Part shown: positions 45,320 through 56,924 of the stretch, piece by piece | Layout: every line of letters begins with the position of its first letter | How positions within the stretch are numbered: the stretch's first letter is position 1 | Origin: Bos javanicus | Taxonomy: Eukaryota > Chordata > Mammalia > Artiodactyla > Bovidae | Reading direction: 5' to 3' | DNA: 64,000 nt | Assembly: GCF_032452875.1 (NCBI RefSeq) | Contig: NC_083896.1 | Location: forward strand, 1,488,001 to 1,552,000 | Notes under the pieces: generated by a model | What the model was told of the DNA's origin: nothing | Seen by the model: the letters and a program-made list of their open reading frames with translations, nothing else | The model's database searches: none | Translations under genes and position numbers: made by a program

Positions 45320-46177
45320 CTGAAAGGAGATTAGTAGTTAAAAGTGAATGTGAAATTCGTAATAAGAGCCCACAATTCTATGAAAATTAATTTTACTTTG
45401 TTAATATAAATGTTTTCTAAGAGTAGCAAAGGGAGACACTTAGGCAGGCTCATCGTAATCAGGTATTCTCATTCAGTTCTCTGATCTTCGGCAGGCCCCA
45501 CTGTACCCTCCTTTCCTGATTGCTGCCAAATTAAAAACAAACTATACTGATTGATTACCCTTTCCCATTCCCAAATTCCATTTCTCACTTCTGTTTTTTT
45601 ATGGTATGCAAATTATCACCAGAAAAAAAAAAATCACAATTTTAAAAACATGCTTGAATAACACTGTCCATTAAGTTTCTTCATTACCTGATTAATTTTT
45701 ACAACATGCAAATATGATTTCATGTTAAGTTTTGTTCTTCCTGCCAAATTTCCTTCTTTTTTTGTGACTACTTCATTTTGTCTCCTAATTTATTTTCTCC
45801 CTAATTTCTTCTACTTGACAGTATTTAGACATGGCATCTGACCTTTTATTTGTCTAGGGCTCTTTTCTACATAAAGCACTTTCCTTAAAAAGATTTACTT
45901 TTGTAAATTATAAAATATATTCTCCTTGACAAAAGTCTAAAAATATAGAAAAGTATAAAGGTTAAAATGAAAACCATTCTTAATCCAACTACCTAGATCA
46001 GTGTTAACACCTGTAAAATATCAATTCCTATACAGTGCAGCCAATGCTATCATCTCATTTTTGTAGTTTTCATGTGTATTTTACAGGTTAATCACAGTTT
46101 AAGGCTTATACTAGGGCAAAGCCAGAATATTTTCTTATTTTTACAATACACAGGATTTAAGTAGCCCTGTTATTGAC
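45320..46177. other. DEUP1 intron C-D, distal part
   Basis: AT-rich; 45890-46020 ('aaaatatagaaaagtataaagg' region) may be a decayed L1 3' end but is not firmly assignable. Confidence 0.45.
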
Positions 46178-46351
46178 TTTTTGCATGGACTGTAGCCCAC
46201 CAGGTTCCTCTGTCCATGGAATTCTCAAGGCAAGAATACTGGAGTGGGTTGCCATCCCCTTCTCCAGGGGATCTTCCCAACCCAGGGATCAAACCTGGGT
46301 CTCTCGCATTCCAGGCAGACTCTTTATCATCTGAGCCAACAGGGAAGCCCC
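46178..46351 (-). mobile_element. Bov-tA SINE, tail truncated
   Basis: Lacks the BovB tail end; has 'gtccatggaattctcaaggc', box B complement 'agggatcaaacctgggtctc' and head complement 'tctttatcatctgagcc'. Confidence 0.92.
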
Positions 46352-46479
46352 AGTAACCATCACAGATCTAGAAAATTATTGAATGGTGCTCTCAAAAACT
46401 ATATTTGGGGTAATAATGCAGAGAAACCCTACACTTTCAGTAGCAGGTCACCAATTTGATAATGAGTACAGGATTGAGG

Positions 46480-46614
46480 TGGTGAAAGAAATGGCAACCC
46501 ACTCCAGTATTCGTGCCTGGAGAATTCCACGGACAGAGGAGCCTGGTGGGCTACAGCGCATGGGGTTGCAAAGAGTCGGACACAACCAAGTGACTAAACC
46601 ACCACCACCACCAA
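46480..46614 (+). mobile_element. Bov-tA SINE, head missing, with target-site duplication
   Basis: Body 'aaatggcaacccactccagt' and tail 'aaagagtcggacacaaccaa', then a (CCA)n tail. The duplication aggattgagg lies at 46470-46479 and 46615-46624. Confidence 0.93.
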
Positions 46615-46624
46615 AGGATTGAGG

Positions 46625-47204
46625 GAATTTCAAAATAAATAGGAGGGGAGGGAAGAAGGAAGGGAAGACTTAGAAGTCACTTGCAGTATCTGAACAGTAG
46701 AATGTTATAATCGCTGTTTTTTTCCATGAACCATGCTATGCATTAGGTGAATATTCAGTGCATATGAGCTAATCTTCATTTTCAATATCCATTTTTCAAA
46801 ATTCTAAAATAAATATATGAAATGGGAGTGAGAAATGTCCACGAAAAGCTGGAGTAAAAGCTCTTCTTAAGTTAAAAATGTTAATCGACGAACTAAGGAA
46901 AACAAATCCAGGAAGCAATCTGTGACCACCGCGTGCTGTTGCTGTGGGGGCGATCACCTGGGTCGTCAGAAGACGACAGCGTGAGATTTACAGAAATCGT
47001 CCTGTGCTGCCCCTTGCTTCCCCGGTTTTTGGTTGATGACACTTTGCGTTATCTCACCCAGGTGTTATGTGACTCCACTAGGCATTTCTGTGCTGCTAGA
47101 CTCAGAAACCGTAGAAGAAAGAGAACACTTCCCGCAGTCAGTAAGCAAGGTGACTCTGCACTGAACAAGGGTGACCTGGACAGGCGCTCCTGCCCCTCGC
47201 ATAC
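46625..47204. other. DEUP1 intron C-D next to exon C
   Basis: Mixed-composition intron DNA; open frames overlapping 46933-47310 arise opposite exon C and its flank and are not a gene. Confidence 0.6.
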
Positions 47205-47402
47205 CTGTTGTTTCGACAGCATTTTCTCTTTTATCTCTAGCTCCATTTTTAACTGTCTTTCCAGAAGGGCAGCTTTCTTCATGACAGTTGCTATAGTGAT
47301 CTCCTTCTGATGAAGCTCCTGTGTTAGGTCAGAGATTTCATTCCTCATTCTTTCCTGCTCAGAGCTATGGTACTCTTCCTCCTGATAGAGATGACTTCTT
47401 AT
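47205..47402 (-). CDS. DEUP1: DEUP1 exon C (main coiled-coil exon)
   Basis: A 198-bp, phase 0-0 exon of exactly 66 codons, the longest recognised here. It begins IRSHLYQEEEYHSSEQERM, continues through NEISDLTQELHQKEITIATV and ends EIKEKMLSKQQ. Hydrophobic residues recur at a/d-like positions and the segment is rich in Glu, Lys and Gln, so it should form a continuous coiled coil, consistent with the oligomeric scaffold role of DEUP1. The acceptor is ctgctgcag/A and the donor CAACAG/gtatgc. The same frame stays open upstream in the intron for a few codons, but the acceptor and the match to the human protein fix the border at IRS. Because its length is a multiple of three, skipping this exon would keep the frame. 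Confidence 0.94.
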
Positions 47403-48279
47403 CTGCAGCAGATATTTTCCAGAAAACAGCAACAAATCCTTCAGAGAGGCAGCTGAAAGGGTTCACTGACCATGTGCTGTCTTTCTGTCCTACCTTAAAC
47501 TTAGGCAGACCCCACCTAACCCCCCTTTTCTGATCAATGTTGAATTAAAAAGATACAATAATGATTCATTTACTTTTTCCTTCCACTTTCAAAAGTTCTT
47601 TTTCACTTCTACTTCTTACTGTGTGCAAGTCATCACCAACTACTGATACCACTTCAGTGACTACTTTGACGGGAAGGTGGGGAATGTATTATCTAGCACT
47701 TCCCCCAGCTTCACTGACGTATACTTGGTATACGGAAAACTGCACACAGCTCATGGATAAAATCTGGTGAGTTTGGACACAGACATAATAACCATTATAG
47801 TTGTCTTTAAAAGTTTCTCTGTGTCCCTTTGTGGTTTTATTAATAATTTTGTGTGTATGGTAAGAACACTCTTCTGCCTTTCTAACAAATCTTTATCCGC
47901 ACAATACCGTACTGTTGACTGTTGCACTGGGTTGTACAGCAGATACGGAACTTACTTTATACCCATCAAACCACCACTCTGGGATTGGTGCCATGGACGA
48001 GTGCTGGCCCTACCACCAAGAGACTGACGAACCAGTTTTTAGGGAGAAAAGAGTTGGCTCAGAGAAGGGACTTGCTCAAAGTCATAAACTATGAACTGGA
48101 AGGACGAGGTACAGAACTTAGGACTGTTGGCTCTAAATTCCGTGCTTTTTGGGGGACTAAATTGTGCTGTACTATTTGTGACTGAACACTGTGTTTTTCA
48201 GAATCATGTTATAATAAATTTCAAACTTCATGTGTTCATGAAAAAGCATCACCCACTTTTCTTAGCCTGTGGAATCTCA
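47403..48279. other. DEUP1 intron B-C, distal part
   Basis: Unique-looking intron with a reverse MIR at 48035-48160; no exon seen. Confidence 0.5.
48035..48160 (-). mobile_element. MIR SINE remnant
   Basis: Reverse MIR: 'ggctcagagaagggacttgc', 'tcaaagtcataaactatg', 'acttaggactgttggctcta'. Confidence 0.6.
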
Positions 48280-48483
48280 TATTCTTAACATTCACTAAAC
48301 CTCCCATGGTAGAAACTGCTGGGTCACCCTGGACTCCTCCCCACCCTCACCCTCCCAAATCAAGTCAGGTAGGAAACCATGGTCCTTCTGTTTCAGCCTC
48401 TCCTGAGTCCTGCCTCTGCTCTCCATTCCCACTACCTCCGTCTTGGTTCAGCCTCCTCTCATCTTCCTAGAAATCATCTGCAC
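48280..48483 (+). mobile_element. Probable L2 remnant
   Basis: Pyrimidine-rich 'ctgggtcaccctggactcct' and 'tctccattcccactacctcc' blocks resemble L2; it is cut by the SINE that follows. Weak call. Confidence 0.4.
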
Positions 48484-48661
48484 TCTTGTGGACCACAGCC
48501 CTCCAGCTCCTTTGTCCATGGGATTTCCCAGGCAAGAACACTGGAGCGGGTTCCCATTTCCTTCTCCAGGGGGTCTTCCCAACCCAGGGATCAAATCCAT
48601 GTCTCTTGTGTCTCCTGCATTGCAGGCAGATTCTTTACCACTGAGCCATCTGGGAGGCCCT
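48484..48661 (-). mobile_element. Bov-tA SINE, tail truncated
   Basis: 'ggcaagaacactggagcggg', box B complement 'agggatcaaatccatgtctc', head complement 'ttctttaccactgagccatc'. agaaatcat flanks it at about 48468 and 48662. Confidence 0.92.
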
Positions 48662-50009
48662 TAGAAATCATTCACCATTTCTAATTCACTGTCTCTGATT
48701 CTTGAGGTTCTGAGATAAAGTACATAATTACTGTTCTCAGAAAAAGAAAATCACAGTCCATCAGAGGAAGTGGGAAAATACACAGTTACAACAGAGTGCA
48801 GCAACCAGTGCCAGCAGCACATGGTGGAGCAGCGCTTACTCCAGCCTGTGGGTATCAGGACAGGTCCCAGAGGAAGGGGCCTGGGACTGACACAGGGATG
48901 AACAGAAGCCCGAGGGGAGAGAGAGACGGGGATGGGCTCCCAGGCAACGAGTGCAGCAAAGGAAAGGGGTCAGAGGGAGGGGCACGCTCAGTGAGCCACA
49001 AGCAGCCTGACGAGGCTGGACTCAGTGCGCTGTGAGAAGTAAGGCTGGAGGTTAAGCAGGGGCCATGCACAAAGAGATTTATATGAATTTACACCAGGGA
49101 ACTTACTTCGAAAACTTTTTTTCATTTCTTCTTTAAAAATTTCAAGACATAATCTCTAAAAGATTATGAGTGTGCTCTCTCTCTTCAAATGTAACCAGAA
49201 TAATGTCTTAAAAATACTAACAATTCCTCAATATCATATAATACCCAGGCAGTATCAAATTTATATTTGTATCAGAGGTGTGATGAATGTTTTTTAAATT
49301 TATTTGTTTGAATAGAGATTTAAATGTGGTGCATGCATTGAGACCAGCTCCTATATTTTTAAAGCCTCTCTTTGTGCCTGCATGCATGTGTGTGTTCTCT
49401 AAATACTCTACATACATCATCTTATTTAATCCCCACAATCTCTATTTTCCAGATTAGATAGAAAAGTAAGATATGCAATTGTTCATAAATCACATTCCTG
49501 GTAACAGGCAGTCTGATTACACTCTGCTGTGTAACCTGTCTGAGCAAAGCCCTGGAATGTGGTTCCCACATTGGAAAAAAGCCAGAGTGGGATGACCTAA
49601 CATGGAAAATACTCAGGTCAGGAAGGCAGGTGGTCCAGCTTCAGGCTTCATCCCACCAATCCCTTACCTGGATCTATTCTTTATACTAACATTTTTAGAA
49701 TTTCAGAGTTGGATGTAACCTTGGAAATCACGTGGTCTAACTCCATCATTTAAAAATATAAATGAAAAAAAAAAAAAAAAAGACTCTCAGGGAAGGAACT
49801 GGCTGGGTCTAAATTACCCAGTCGTAAGAGCAGAAGCATAGAGTAGGAGGCTGGAGTACAAGCGCATTTGCCCAGCACAGTATTACACATCTCCTTTTGT
49901 CTCCCATCTCCTCTCTCCAATTTTTTTCCTTATAATTTATCTGATGAACACTGCGGTTGTTCTATAATGTGTCTCAATTTGGATTTTATGATTGCATCCC
50001 TCTGATGTA
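48662..50009. other. DEUP1 intron B-C, unassigned
   Basis: A GC-richer patch (48780-49060) and an A run at 49765-49781. 49690-49900 may be an ancient repeat. No exon or gene recognised. Confidence 0.45.
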
Positions 50010-51598
50010 GAATATACAGAACTGTACAAAAAAGATCTTCATGACCCAGATAACTACGATGGTGTGATCACTCACCTAGAGCCAGACATCCTAGATTGTG
50101 AAGTCAAGTGGGCCTTAGGAAGCATCACTACAAACAAAGCTAGTGGAGGTAATGGAATTCCAGTTGAGCTATTTCAAATCCTAAAAGATGATGCTGTTAA
50201 AATGCTGCACTCAATATGGCAGCAAATATGGAAAACTTAGCAGTGGCCACAGGACTAGAAAAGGTCAGTTTTCATTTTAATCCCAAAGAAAGGCAATGCA
50301 AGAATGTTCAAACTACTGCACAATTGCACTCATCTCACACGCTAGCAAAGTAATGCTCAAAATTCTCCAAGCCAGGCTTCAACAGTACATGAACAGTGAA
50401 CCTCTAGATGTTCAAGCTGGATTTAGAAAAGGCAGAGGAACCAGAGATCAAATTGCCAACATCCGTTGGATCATCAAAAAAGCTAGAGTGTTACAGAAAA
50501 ACATTTACTTCTGCTTTATTGACTATGCCAAAGCCTTTGACTGTGTGGATTATAACAAACTGTGGAAAATTCTTAAAATAACGGGAATACCAGACCACCT
50601 TACCTACCTCCTGAGAAATCTGTATGCAGGTCAAGAAGCAACAGTTAGAACCGGACATGGAACAACAGACTGGTTTCAAATTGGTAAAGAAGTACATCAA
50701 GGCTGTATATTGTCACCCTGTTTATTTAACTTATATGCAGAGTGCATCATGTAAAATGTCAGGTTGGATGAAGCACAAGCTGGAATCAAGATTGCCAGGA
50801 GAAATATCAGTAATCTCAGATACACAGATGACACCACCTTTATGGCACAAAGTGAAGAAGAAATAAAGAGCCTCTTGATGAAAGAGAATGAGGAGAGTGA
50901 AAAAGTAGGCTTAAAACTCAACATTCAGAAAACTAAGATTATGGTATCTGGTCCCAGCATTTCATGGCAAATAGATGGGGAAACAATGGAAACAGTGACA
51001 GACTTTATTTTTGGGCTCCAAATCACTGCAGATGGTGACTGAAGCCATGAAATTAAAAGATGCTTACTCATTGGAAGAAAAGCTATGACCAACTTAGACA
51101 GTATATTAAAAAGCAGAGACATTACTTTGCTGACAAAGGTTCATCTAGTCAAAGCTACGGTTTTTCCAGTAGTCATGTATGGATGTGAGAGTTGGACTAT
51201 AAAGAAAGCTGAGCACTGAAGAACTGATGCTTTGGAATTGTGGTGTTGGAGAAGACTCTTGAGAGTCCCTTGGACTGCAAGGAGATCCAACCAGTCTGTC
51301 CTAAAGGAAATTAGTCCTGAATATTCATTGGAAGGACTGATGTTGAAGCTGAAACGCCAATACTTTGACTACCTGATGCGAAGAATTGACTCCTTAGAAA
51401 AGACCCTGATGCTGAGAAGATTGAAAGCAGGAGGAGAAGGGGATGACATAGGATGAAACAGTTGGATGGCATCACTGATTCCATGCACATGAGTTTGAGC
51501 AAGCTCCAGGAGATGTTTATGGACAGGGAAGCCTGGCGTACTGCAGTCCATGGGGTCACAAAGAGTCAGACACGACTGAGAGACTGAACTGGACTGAT
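50010..51598 (+). mobile_element. BovB LINE fragment with mutated RT motif C
   Basis: Begins near the pre-RT/RT border (ELYKKDLHDPDNYDGVITHL) and runs to the tail gactgaactggactgatg. Motif A FIDYAKAFDCVDY and motif B QGCILSPCLFNLYAE are visible; motif C reads NLRYTDD instead of YADD. In-frame stops at 50238 and about 50752, a TGA near 51041 and further frameshifts make it dead. More diverged than the 9777 and 59102 copies. Confidence 0.94.
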
Positions 51599-52395
51599 GT
51601 AGCTTAACATGTTCTTAAAATAGTACTTCTAAAATGTGGGAAAAAATGAATATACTGTCATGAAGAAGGAGTAAGTTATTTTTTATTATTTTCTCAACAT
51701 TTAGATATTAAAGCATGCTATACTTCAAAACTCTTTAAATGAGCTTAATTTACCTAGCTCTAAATGACTTTTGGGTTTATTAAAAATGTCAATTTTATCA
51801 CAAAATTAGTGACTAAAAATCATTCTATATTGAAAAAAGAGAAAAATAAAATACTTGCAAGAGTCATAATATATGGCTCTTGTTGGTTTTATTACAGAAT
51901 GAAATGCTCTCTCCAAACACTTCCTGGAAACTCTAGCTATTTATACACAATTTATTTGCTAGCTTTTCTGCACAGCAATGTGTCATCTAGAGGCCTCCCA
52001 GAGCCTGTGCAGAGATTTGTGCCTGGCATTCTCTCCCTCCATATCAAAACTAGGCAGAACCAGTAGATTCCGTCTGTCACTAAGTTGTATTACTCTACCT
52101 AAATCTATAAGGTTAAGAACAGTATAACTATACTTTGGGAGTCTTTAATCAACCTTTCATCATAAGGTATTCACTGGGGTTTTCAGTAAAGAATAGTTTT
52201 ACAAATTATATTTTAAAATATCAGTAAAATTAGTTTCAGGAGATTATGTGAAAAACATAAGAAAAATGTTCATTAATTCATAACAACTTTTTCTACACTT
52301 AATAGTTGCCTCATAGTCAATTTTTCAGGAGATGGGACTTGTCTTTTACATTATTGTATTTCCTCAGAAATAAGCAGAATAGCACTAGTCCTGAA
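51599..52395. other. DEUP1 intron B-C, unassigned
   Basis: AT-rich DNA; no gene or repeat recognised. Confidence 0.5.
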
Positions 52396-52580
52396 GTGAA
52401 GTGAAAGTCACTCAGTCATGTCTGGCTCTTTTTGAGCCCATGGACTACAGTCCATGGAATTCTCCAGGCCAGAATACTGGAGACGGCAGCCTTCTCCAGG
52501 GTATTCTACCAACCCAGGGATCAAACCCAGGTCTCCCACATTGCAGGTGGATTCTTTACCAGCTGCACCACCAGGGATCC
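52396..52580 (-). mobile_element. Bov-tA SINE
   Basis: Tail 'cactcagtcatgtctggctc', body 'ccagaatactggagacggc', head complement 'ttctttaccagctgcacc'. Confidence 0.92.
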
Positions 52581-52615
52581 TACTAGATACTCAATAAATG
52601 TTTGTTGAACTTATG
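52581..52615 (+). mobile_element. L2 3' terminal scrap
   Basis: The short motif 'tactcaataaatgtttgttg' is the typical L2 3' end; the rest has been displaced or lost at the SINE insertion. Confidence 0.5.
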
Positions 52616-53109
52616 ACCCTATACAATTATGGGAGACCTCAGCATTAATATTGATTTGGCCGCTAAATATTTCTTTCCCCTCATTGTGTTCAGCACTGTT
52701 CTGGGCAATGGATGATAATTCAAAGCCATGCCCAGGTTTTTCCTACTTTTAACAATTGTTTAGACTATACATTAATGAATATGCTGTGTAATCCTTAAAC
52801 CTAAAGAATAGGAAAGTGAGTAGCAGCCAGGATAAACTTATGGGAAAAAAAACCCCACAATGGAATTTTACTAGAGGAAGAACAGAGGTATTTTTTTGTA
52901 GGAGAGTTGAAACCCACAGGGTCTTCCATGGCAGTGTCCAGGTCTTATTCATACTCCTGTTCCCAGCTGCTGGCAAAGTACTTGCTACATGTTTGGTGTA
53001 ACCAACAGTAACAGCAGCGAACATCTATTAGGTGCTTCTCCTGAGCTAGGGAGGCCCTGTTCTAAGCACTTTACTTGCATTATTTTCTGGATTTAAAGGA
53101 AGAGTATGA
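52616..53109. other. DEUP1 intron B-C, unassigned
   Basis: Intronic DNA; 52990-53090 resembles an old dispersed repeat ('aacatctattaggtgcttc', 'ctgttctaagcactttac'). No gene. Confidence 0.45.
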
Positions 53110-53531
53110 ACTCTAGAGCCAGATTGCCTGGATTCAGATCTGGCCTCTGCCACTTAATAGCTATAATATTGGTGGAAATTACTGACCTTCTCTGTGGTTT
53201 AGTTTCCTCAAATATAAAAGAAGATAGTATTAGTACCTACTTTATCAGATGGGAGGGCTTCCCTGGTAGCTCAGTTGGTAAATAATCTGCCTGCAATGCA
53301 GAAGATCCAAGTTCGATTCCTGGGTTGGGAAGATCCCCTGGAGAAGGGAATGGCTACCCACTCCAGTACTCTGGCCTGGGGAATTCCATGCACTGTGTAG
53401 TCCATGGGCTTGCAAAAAGTCGGACATGACTGAGCGACTTTCACTTTATCAGACGGTTGTGAGGAATATAAGAATCAGGTTTTGCTAAGCCCTTAGAACA
53501 GCTTCTGGCACATGGCAAGAGCAATTTAATG
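53110..53531 (+). mobile_element. MIR SINE split by a Bov-tA
   Basis: First part 53110-53249 ('agagccagattgcctggatt', 'tctgccacttaatagct', 'tagtacctactttatcag'); second part 53454-53531 ('ggttgtgaggaatataaga', 'aagcccttagaacagc', 'ttctggcacatggcaagag'). Together they follow the MIR consensus order with the younger SINE between them. Confidence 0.8.
53250..53443 (+). mobile_element. Bov-tA SINE inside MIR, with target-site duplication
   Basis: Head 'ccctggtagctcagttggta', box B 'aagttcgattcctgggttgg', tail 'gtcggacatgactgagcgac'. ctttatcaga flanks it at 53240-53249 and 53444-53453. Confidence 0.95.
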
Positions 53532-53732
53532 TTAGTTGCTCAGTTGTGTCCAGCTCTTTGCAACTCCATGGACCGGGGCTCCCCAGGCTCCTCACTCCAT
53601 GGGATTCTCCAGGCAAGAATCCTGGAGTAGATAGCCATTCCCTGCTTCAGGTGATCTTCCTGACCCAGGGATCGAACCGGGGTCACCTGCATTGCAGGCA
53701 GATTCTTTACGTCTGAGCCACCAGGGAAGCCC
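53532..53732 (-). mobile_element. Bov-tA SINE
   Basis: Tail 'tgctcagttgtgtccagctc', body 'ggcaagaatcctggagtaga', box B complement 'agggatcgaaccggggtcac', head complement 'attctttacgtctgagcc'. Confidence 0.94.
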
Positions 53733-53788
53733 AAGAGTTGTTTAAGTAGCAGCTAGTATTAGCTCGTTTACTCATCATGACCTTATGA

Positions 53789-53994
53789 AGTGAACTGAAG
53801 TGAAATCAAAGTCGCTGAGTCATGTCTGACTCTTTGCAACCCCATGGACTATACAGTCCATGGAATTCTCCAGGCCAGAACACTGGAGTGGGTAGTCTTT
53901 CCCTTCTCCAGGGGATCTTCTCAACCCAGGAATCGAAGGCAGGTTTCCTGCATTGCAGGTGGATTCTTTACCGGCTGAGCCACAAGGGAAGCCC
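53789..53994 (-). mobile_element. Bov-tA SINE with target-site duplication
   Basis: Complete copy; the duplication catgaccttatga is exact at 53776-53788 and 53995-54007. Confidence 0.95.
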
Positions 53995-54007
53995 CATGAC
54001 CTTATGA

Positions 54008-54386
54008 GGTAGGAATAATTAGCCCAGCCCCATCCTGGAAACAGGACTTTGAGCAACTGGCACAGGCAACTTCCTCATTTATGCACCTGGCATGTGGCTG
54101 AGTGCCTGGCTGAGCTCTCACTCTTGCCATCAACTGCCTTTCACGGAGCCCGAGGCCCTCTACCTGTCACGAGCAGTGTCCCAGCAGTAGAGTGATGACC
54201 TGAAGTTTGTGTTCCCTATAGCTTCACACTGAGAAGTGTCAAAATTACAGCTTGGTAGGTTATTGTCTTAGGAGAAAATACATCAATAGCAGGAGGAAGA
54301 AGGGAGTGAGAGGGAAGATTTTTTTTCCCTTTGTATTCAAAGATTTCAGATCTGCCTGGAAGAATGGAGCTCCTTATTTACCATAC
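54008..54386. other. DEUP1 intron B-C next to exon B
   Basis: Unique-looking intron DNA with a short poly(T) run at 54321-54328; no further exon. Confidence 0.5.
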
Positions 54387-54492
54387 CTTGTTCAACTCTT
54401 TTTCATGATCTGGTTGATCTGGGGTCACTGAAAATAGCTCTTTCCTTTTTTTTTCTGTTTCTTTAATAGACGATGAATAAGATAATTCAAGT
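54387..54492 (-). CDS. DEUP1: DEUP1 exon B (linker with KRKELFSV and DHEKELNK)
   Basis: A 106-bp exon too short to stand out as an ORF, found by following the DEUP1 order. After the split Arg codon it reads 35 codons, beginning LELSYSSSIKETEKK and ending QPDHEKELNK. Human DEUP1 has a closely similar stretch ending NHEKELNK. The acceptor is atttgtag/A and the donor AACAAG/gtatgg. It enters in phase 2 and leaves in phase 0. It holds an adenine run (nine A in the coding strand around KKK), a possible site for sequencing or replication slippage. Function within the protein is not known to me beyond linking two coiled-coil stretches. The surrounding intron carries MIR and several Bov-tA SINEs but nothing overlapping the exon. 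Confidence 0.9.
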
Positions 54493-55024
54493 CTACAAAT
54501 TAAAATGAATAAAAGTTAAACTTGATAAATTGTTATGATTACATTGTTAATTTAGGCCATACTAGGCTGCAGAGACAGATTATTAATCTGCTGGAGACAT
54601 TTCTAGTTACACACATGAAAAGTTCTAATACATTCAGGTCCCATAAGTATTTACATATTTAACTGAGTGCAAATAATAGTGTTAGTGAAAATAAAACACA
54701 GTAATTAATATGGAATTTCAATTATACATTAAAAATTGGCTGAATACCCAATTTGCACATGTAGATAAGATTTTTGGATAAGAAGAAAACGATTGTTTCA
54801 TATAATAAAATAGCTTGGGAGCCAGTTTAAAAAAGGAAATACACCTGACCTGCTTCTACATTGTGGAAAGGAACTATGTCAGGATATGTCCAAGGGGAGC
54901 AACTACTCCATAAAAGTGATCCAAAATGATTAAATCTGACAGCCTGCCCAGAGAAAGCTCAAATAGTCTATTCTTCAGCTGCTCAATTTATAAAATGGAA
55001 TAGCAACCACATATGGGCACTAGA
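54493..55024. other. DEUP1 intron A-B, distal part
   Basis: AT-rich unique-looking intron DNA. Confidence 0.5.
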
Positions 55025-55332
55025 CAGAGAAGGCAATGGCACTCCACTCCAGTGCTCCTGCCTGGAAAACCCCATGGACGGAGGAGCCTGGTGGGCTGCA
55101 GTCCATGGGGTCGCTGAGGGTCGGACACAACTGAGTGACTTCACTTTCACTTTTCACTTTCATTCACTGGAGAAGGATTCACTTTTCACTTTCATTCATT
55201 GGAGAAGGAAATGGCAACCCACTCCAGTGTTCGTGCCTGGAGAATCCCAGAGACAGGGGAGCCTCGTGGGCTGCCATCTATGGGGTCACACAGAGTTGGA
55301 CACGACTGAAGTGATGCAGCAGCAGCAGCAGC
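55025..55332 (+). mobile_element. BOV-A2 SINE (dimeric) with target-site duplication
   Basis: Two BovA monomers, each ending in a 'cggacacaactgagtgac' or 'ttggacacgactgaagtg'-type tail, joined by a (TTTCACTT)n-like linker and ending in (CAG)n at 55317-55331. The duplication atgggcactaga lies at 55013-55024 and 55333-55344. Confidence 0.96.
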
Positions 55333-55344
55333 ATGGGCACTAGA

Positions 55345-55465
55345 GAGGAAAGGCAGGAACTAGTATGAAAAGTACAATTTCCACAGGAAATTTGGAGAAC
55401 TAGAAACAGGTAATGTTCACTTCCACATCAGGGAGATTGGTAAAATAAAAAATCGTTGAAACATG
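55345..55465. other. Short intronic spacer
   Basis: Unique DNA between a BOV-A2 and a young L1; includes the L1 target site. Confidence 0.5.
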
Positions 55466-55485
55466 AAAAATAAAGATAACCATGC

Positions 55486-56458
55486 TGCCAAAGAACTAAA
55501 CAGACATTTCTCCAAAGAAGACATGCAGATGGCTAACAAACACATGAAAAGATGCTCATCATCACTCATTATCAGAGAAGTGCAAATCAAAAGCACAATG
55601 AGGTACCATCTCACGCTGGTCAGAATAGCTGCTATCAAAAAGTCTACAAACAATAAACGCTGGAGAGGGTGCGGAGGAAAAGGAACCCTCTTACACTGTT
55701 GGTGGGAATGCAAACTAGTACAGCCACTATGGAGAACAGTGTGGAGATCCCTTAAAAAATTGGAAATAGAACTGCCATATGACCCAGCAATCCCACTGCT
55801 GGGCATACACACCGAGGAAACCAGAATTGAAAGAGACATGTGTACGCCAATGTTCATTGCAACATTGTTTACAATAGCCAGGACATGGAAGCAACCTAGA
55901 TGTCCACTGGCAGATGAATGGATAAGAAAGCTGTGCTACATATACACAATGGAATATTACTCAGCCATTAAAAAGAATGCATTTGAATCAAGTTCTGATG
56001 AGGTGGAGGAAACTGGAGCCTATTATACAGAGTGAAATAAGTTAGAAAGAAAAACACCAATGCAGTATACTAACGCATATACATGGAATTTAGAAATATG
56101 GTAACGATAACCCTGTATGTGAGACAGCAAAAGACACACAGATGTACAGAACAGTCTCTTGGAATCTGTGGGAGAAGGCGAGGGTGGGATGATTTGAGAG
56201 GGTAGCATTGAAATGTGTATATTATCATATGTGAAGCAGATCACCGGTCCAGGTTCGATGCGTGAGACAGGGTGCTCAGGGCTGGTGCACTGGGATGACC
56301 CTGATGGATGGAATGGGGAGGGAGGTGGGAGTGGGGTTCTGGATGGGGAACACATGTACACCTGTGATTGATTCATGTCAATGTTTGGCAAAAACCAATG
56401 CAATATTGTAAAGTAATTAGCCTCCAATTAAAATAATTAATTTAAAAAAAACTTAAAA
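55486..56458 (+). mobile_element. Young 5'-truncated L1 with open ORF2 C-terminus
   Basis: An uninterrupted frame to 56035 gives the last part of L1 ORF2p (KELNRHFSKEDMQMANKHMK, a Cys-rich HCWWEC segment, YDPAIPLLGIHTEE, YTMEYYSAIKKNAF), followed by the bovine L1 3' UTR and an A-rich tail. The target-site duplication aaataaagataaccatgc occurs at about 55468-55485 and 56460-56478, nearly 20 bp and exact, so insertion is recent. It lacks the endonuclease and RT domains. Confidence 0.95.
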
Positions 56459-56708
56459 AAAAATAAAGATAACCATGCAAGAAACACAGCATGCTTTCCA
56501 CTATTGCTGGGCTAACCTGATAGTGTCTGGGGTTTTGAGGAATGTACCTACCTGTAACTGAGCATGATTTTACATTTCCAAACAGCTTTTAAAATAGTTC
56601 CACAAATCAGAAACTTAAGCCACACATACAAACAAAACAAAATCTGAGAGACGAGAGAAATAACTAATGAAAAGATGGAAAATAAAGGGCTCTTTTAAAA
56701 TGTATAAA

Positions 56709-56924
56709 TTATACATGTATCCATTCTCCCCTGTACTCCTCTCCCATTCAGGTAGAGTTCCCTGTCCTATACAGTAGGATCTCGTTGGCTATCCATTTTA
56801 ATATAGCAGAGTGTATATGGATACATGTTTATGTATGGCTGAGTCCCTTTCCTGTCCAGCTGAAACTATCACAATATTGTTAACTGGCTATACTCCGATA
56901 TAAAACAAAAAGTTAAAAAAATAA
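56709..56924 (+). mobile_element. L1-related 3' end with target-site duplication
   Basis: Sequence 'cattcaggtagagttccctgtcc', 'tatacagtaggatctcgttgg' and 'ttaactggctatactccg' with an A-rich end, typical of an artiodactyl L1 3' UTR. aaatgtataaatta (about 56697) and aaaggtataaatta (about 56926) flank it. Confidence 0.75.

Noticed and set aside
47049..47435. A 128-codon ORF taken whole as a gene
   Set aside because: Only 47205-47402 is coding (DEUP1 exon C); the ends run into intron past good splice sites.
55463..56035. A 190-codon ORF as a host gene
   Set aside because: C-terminal part of L1 ORF2 in a 5'-truncated L1 with target-site duplication.
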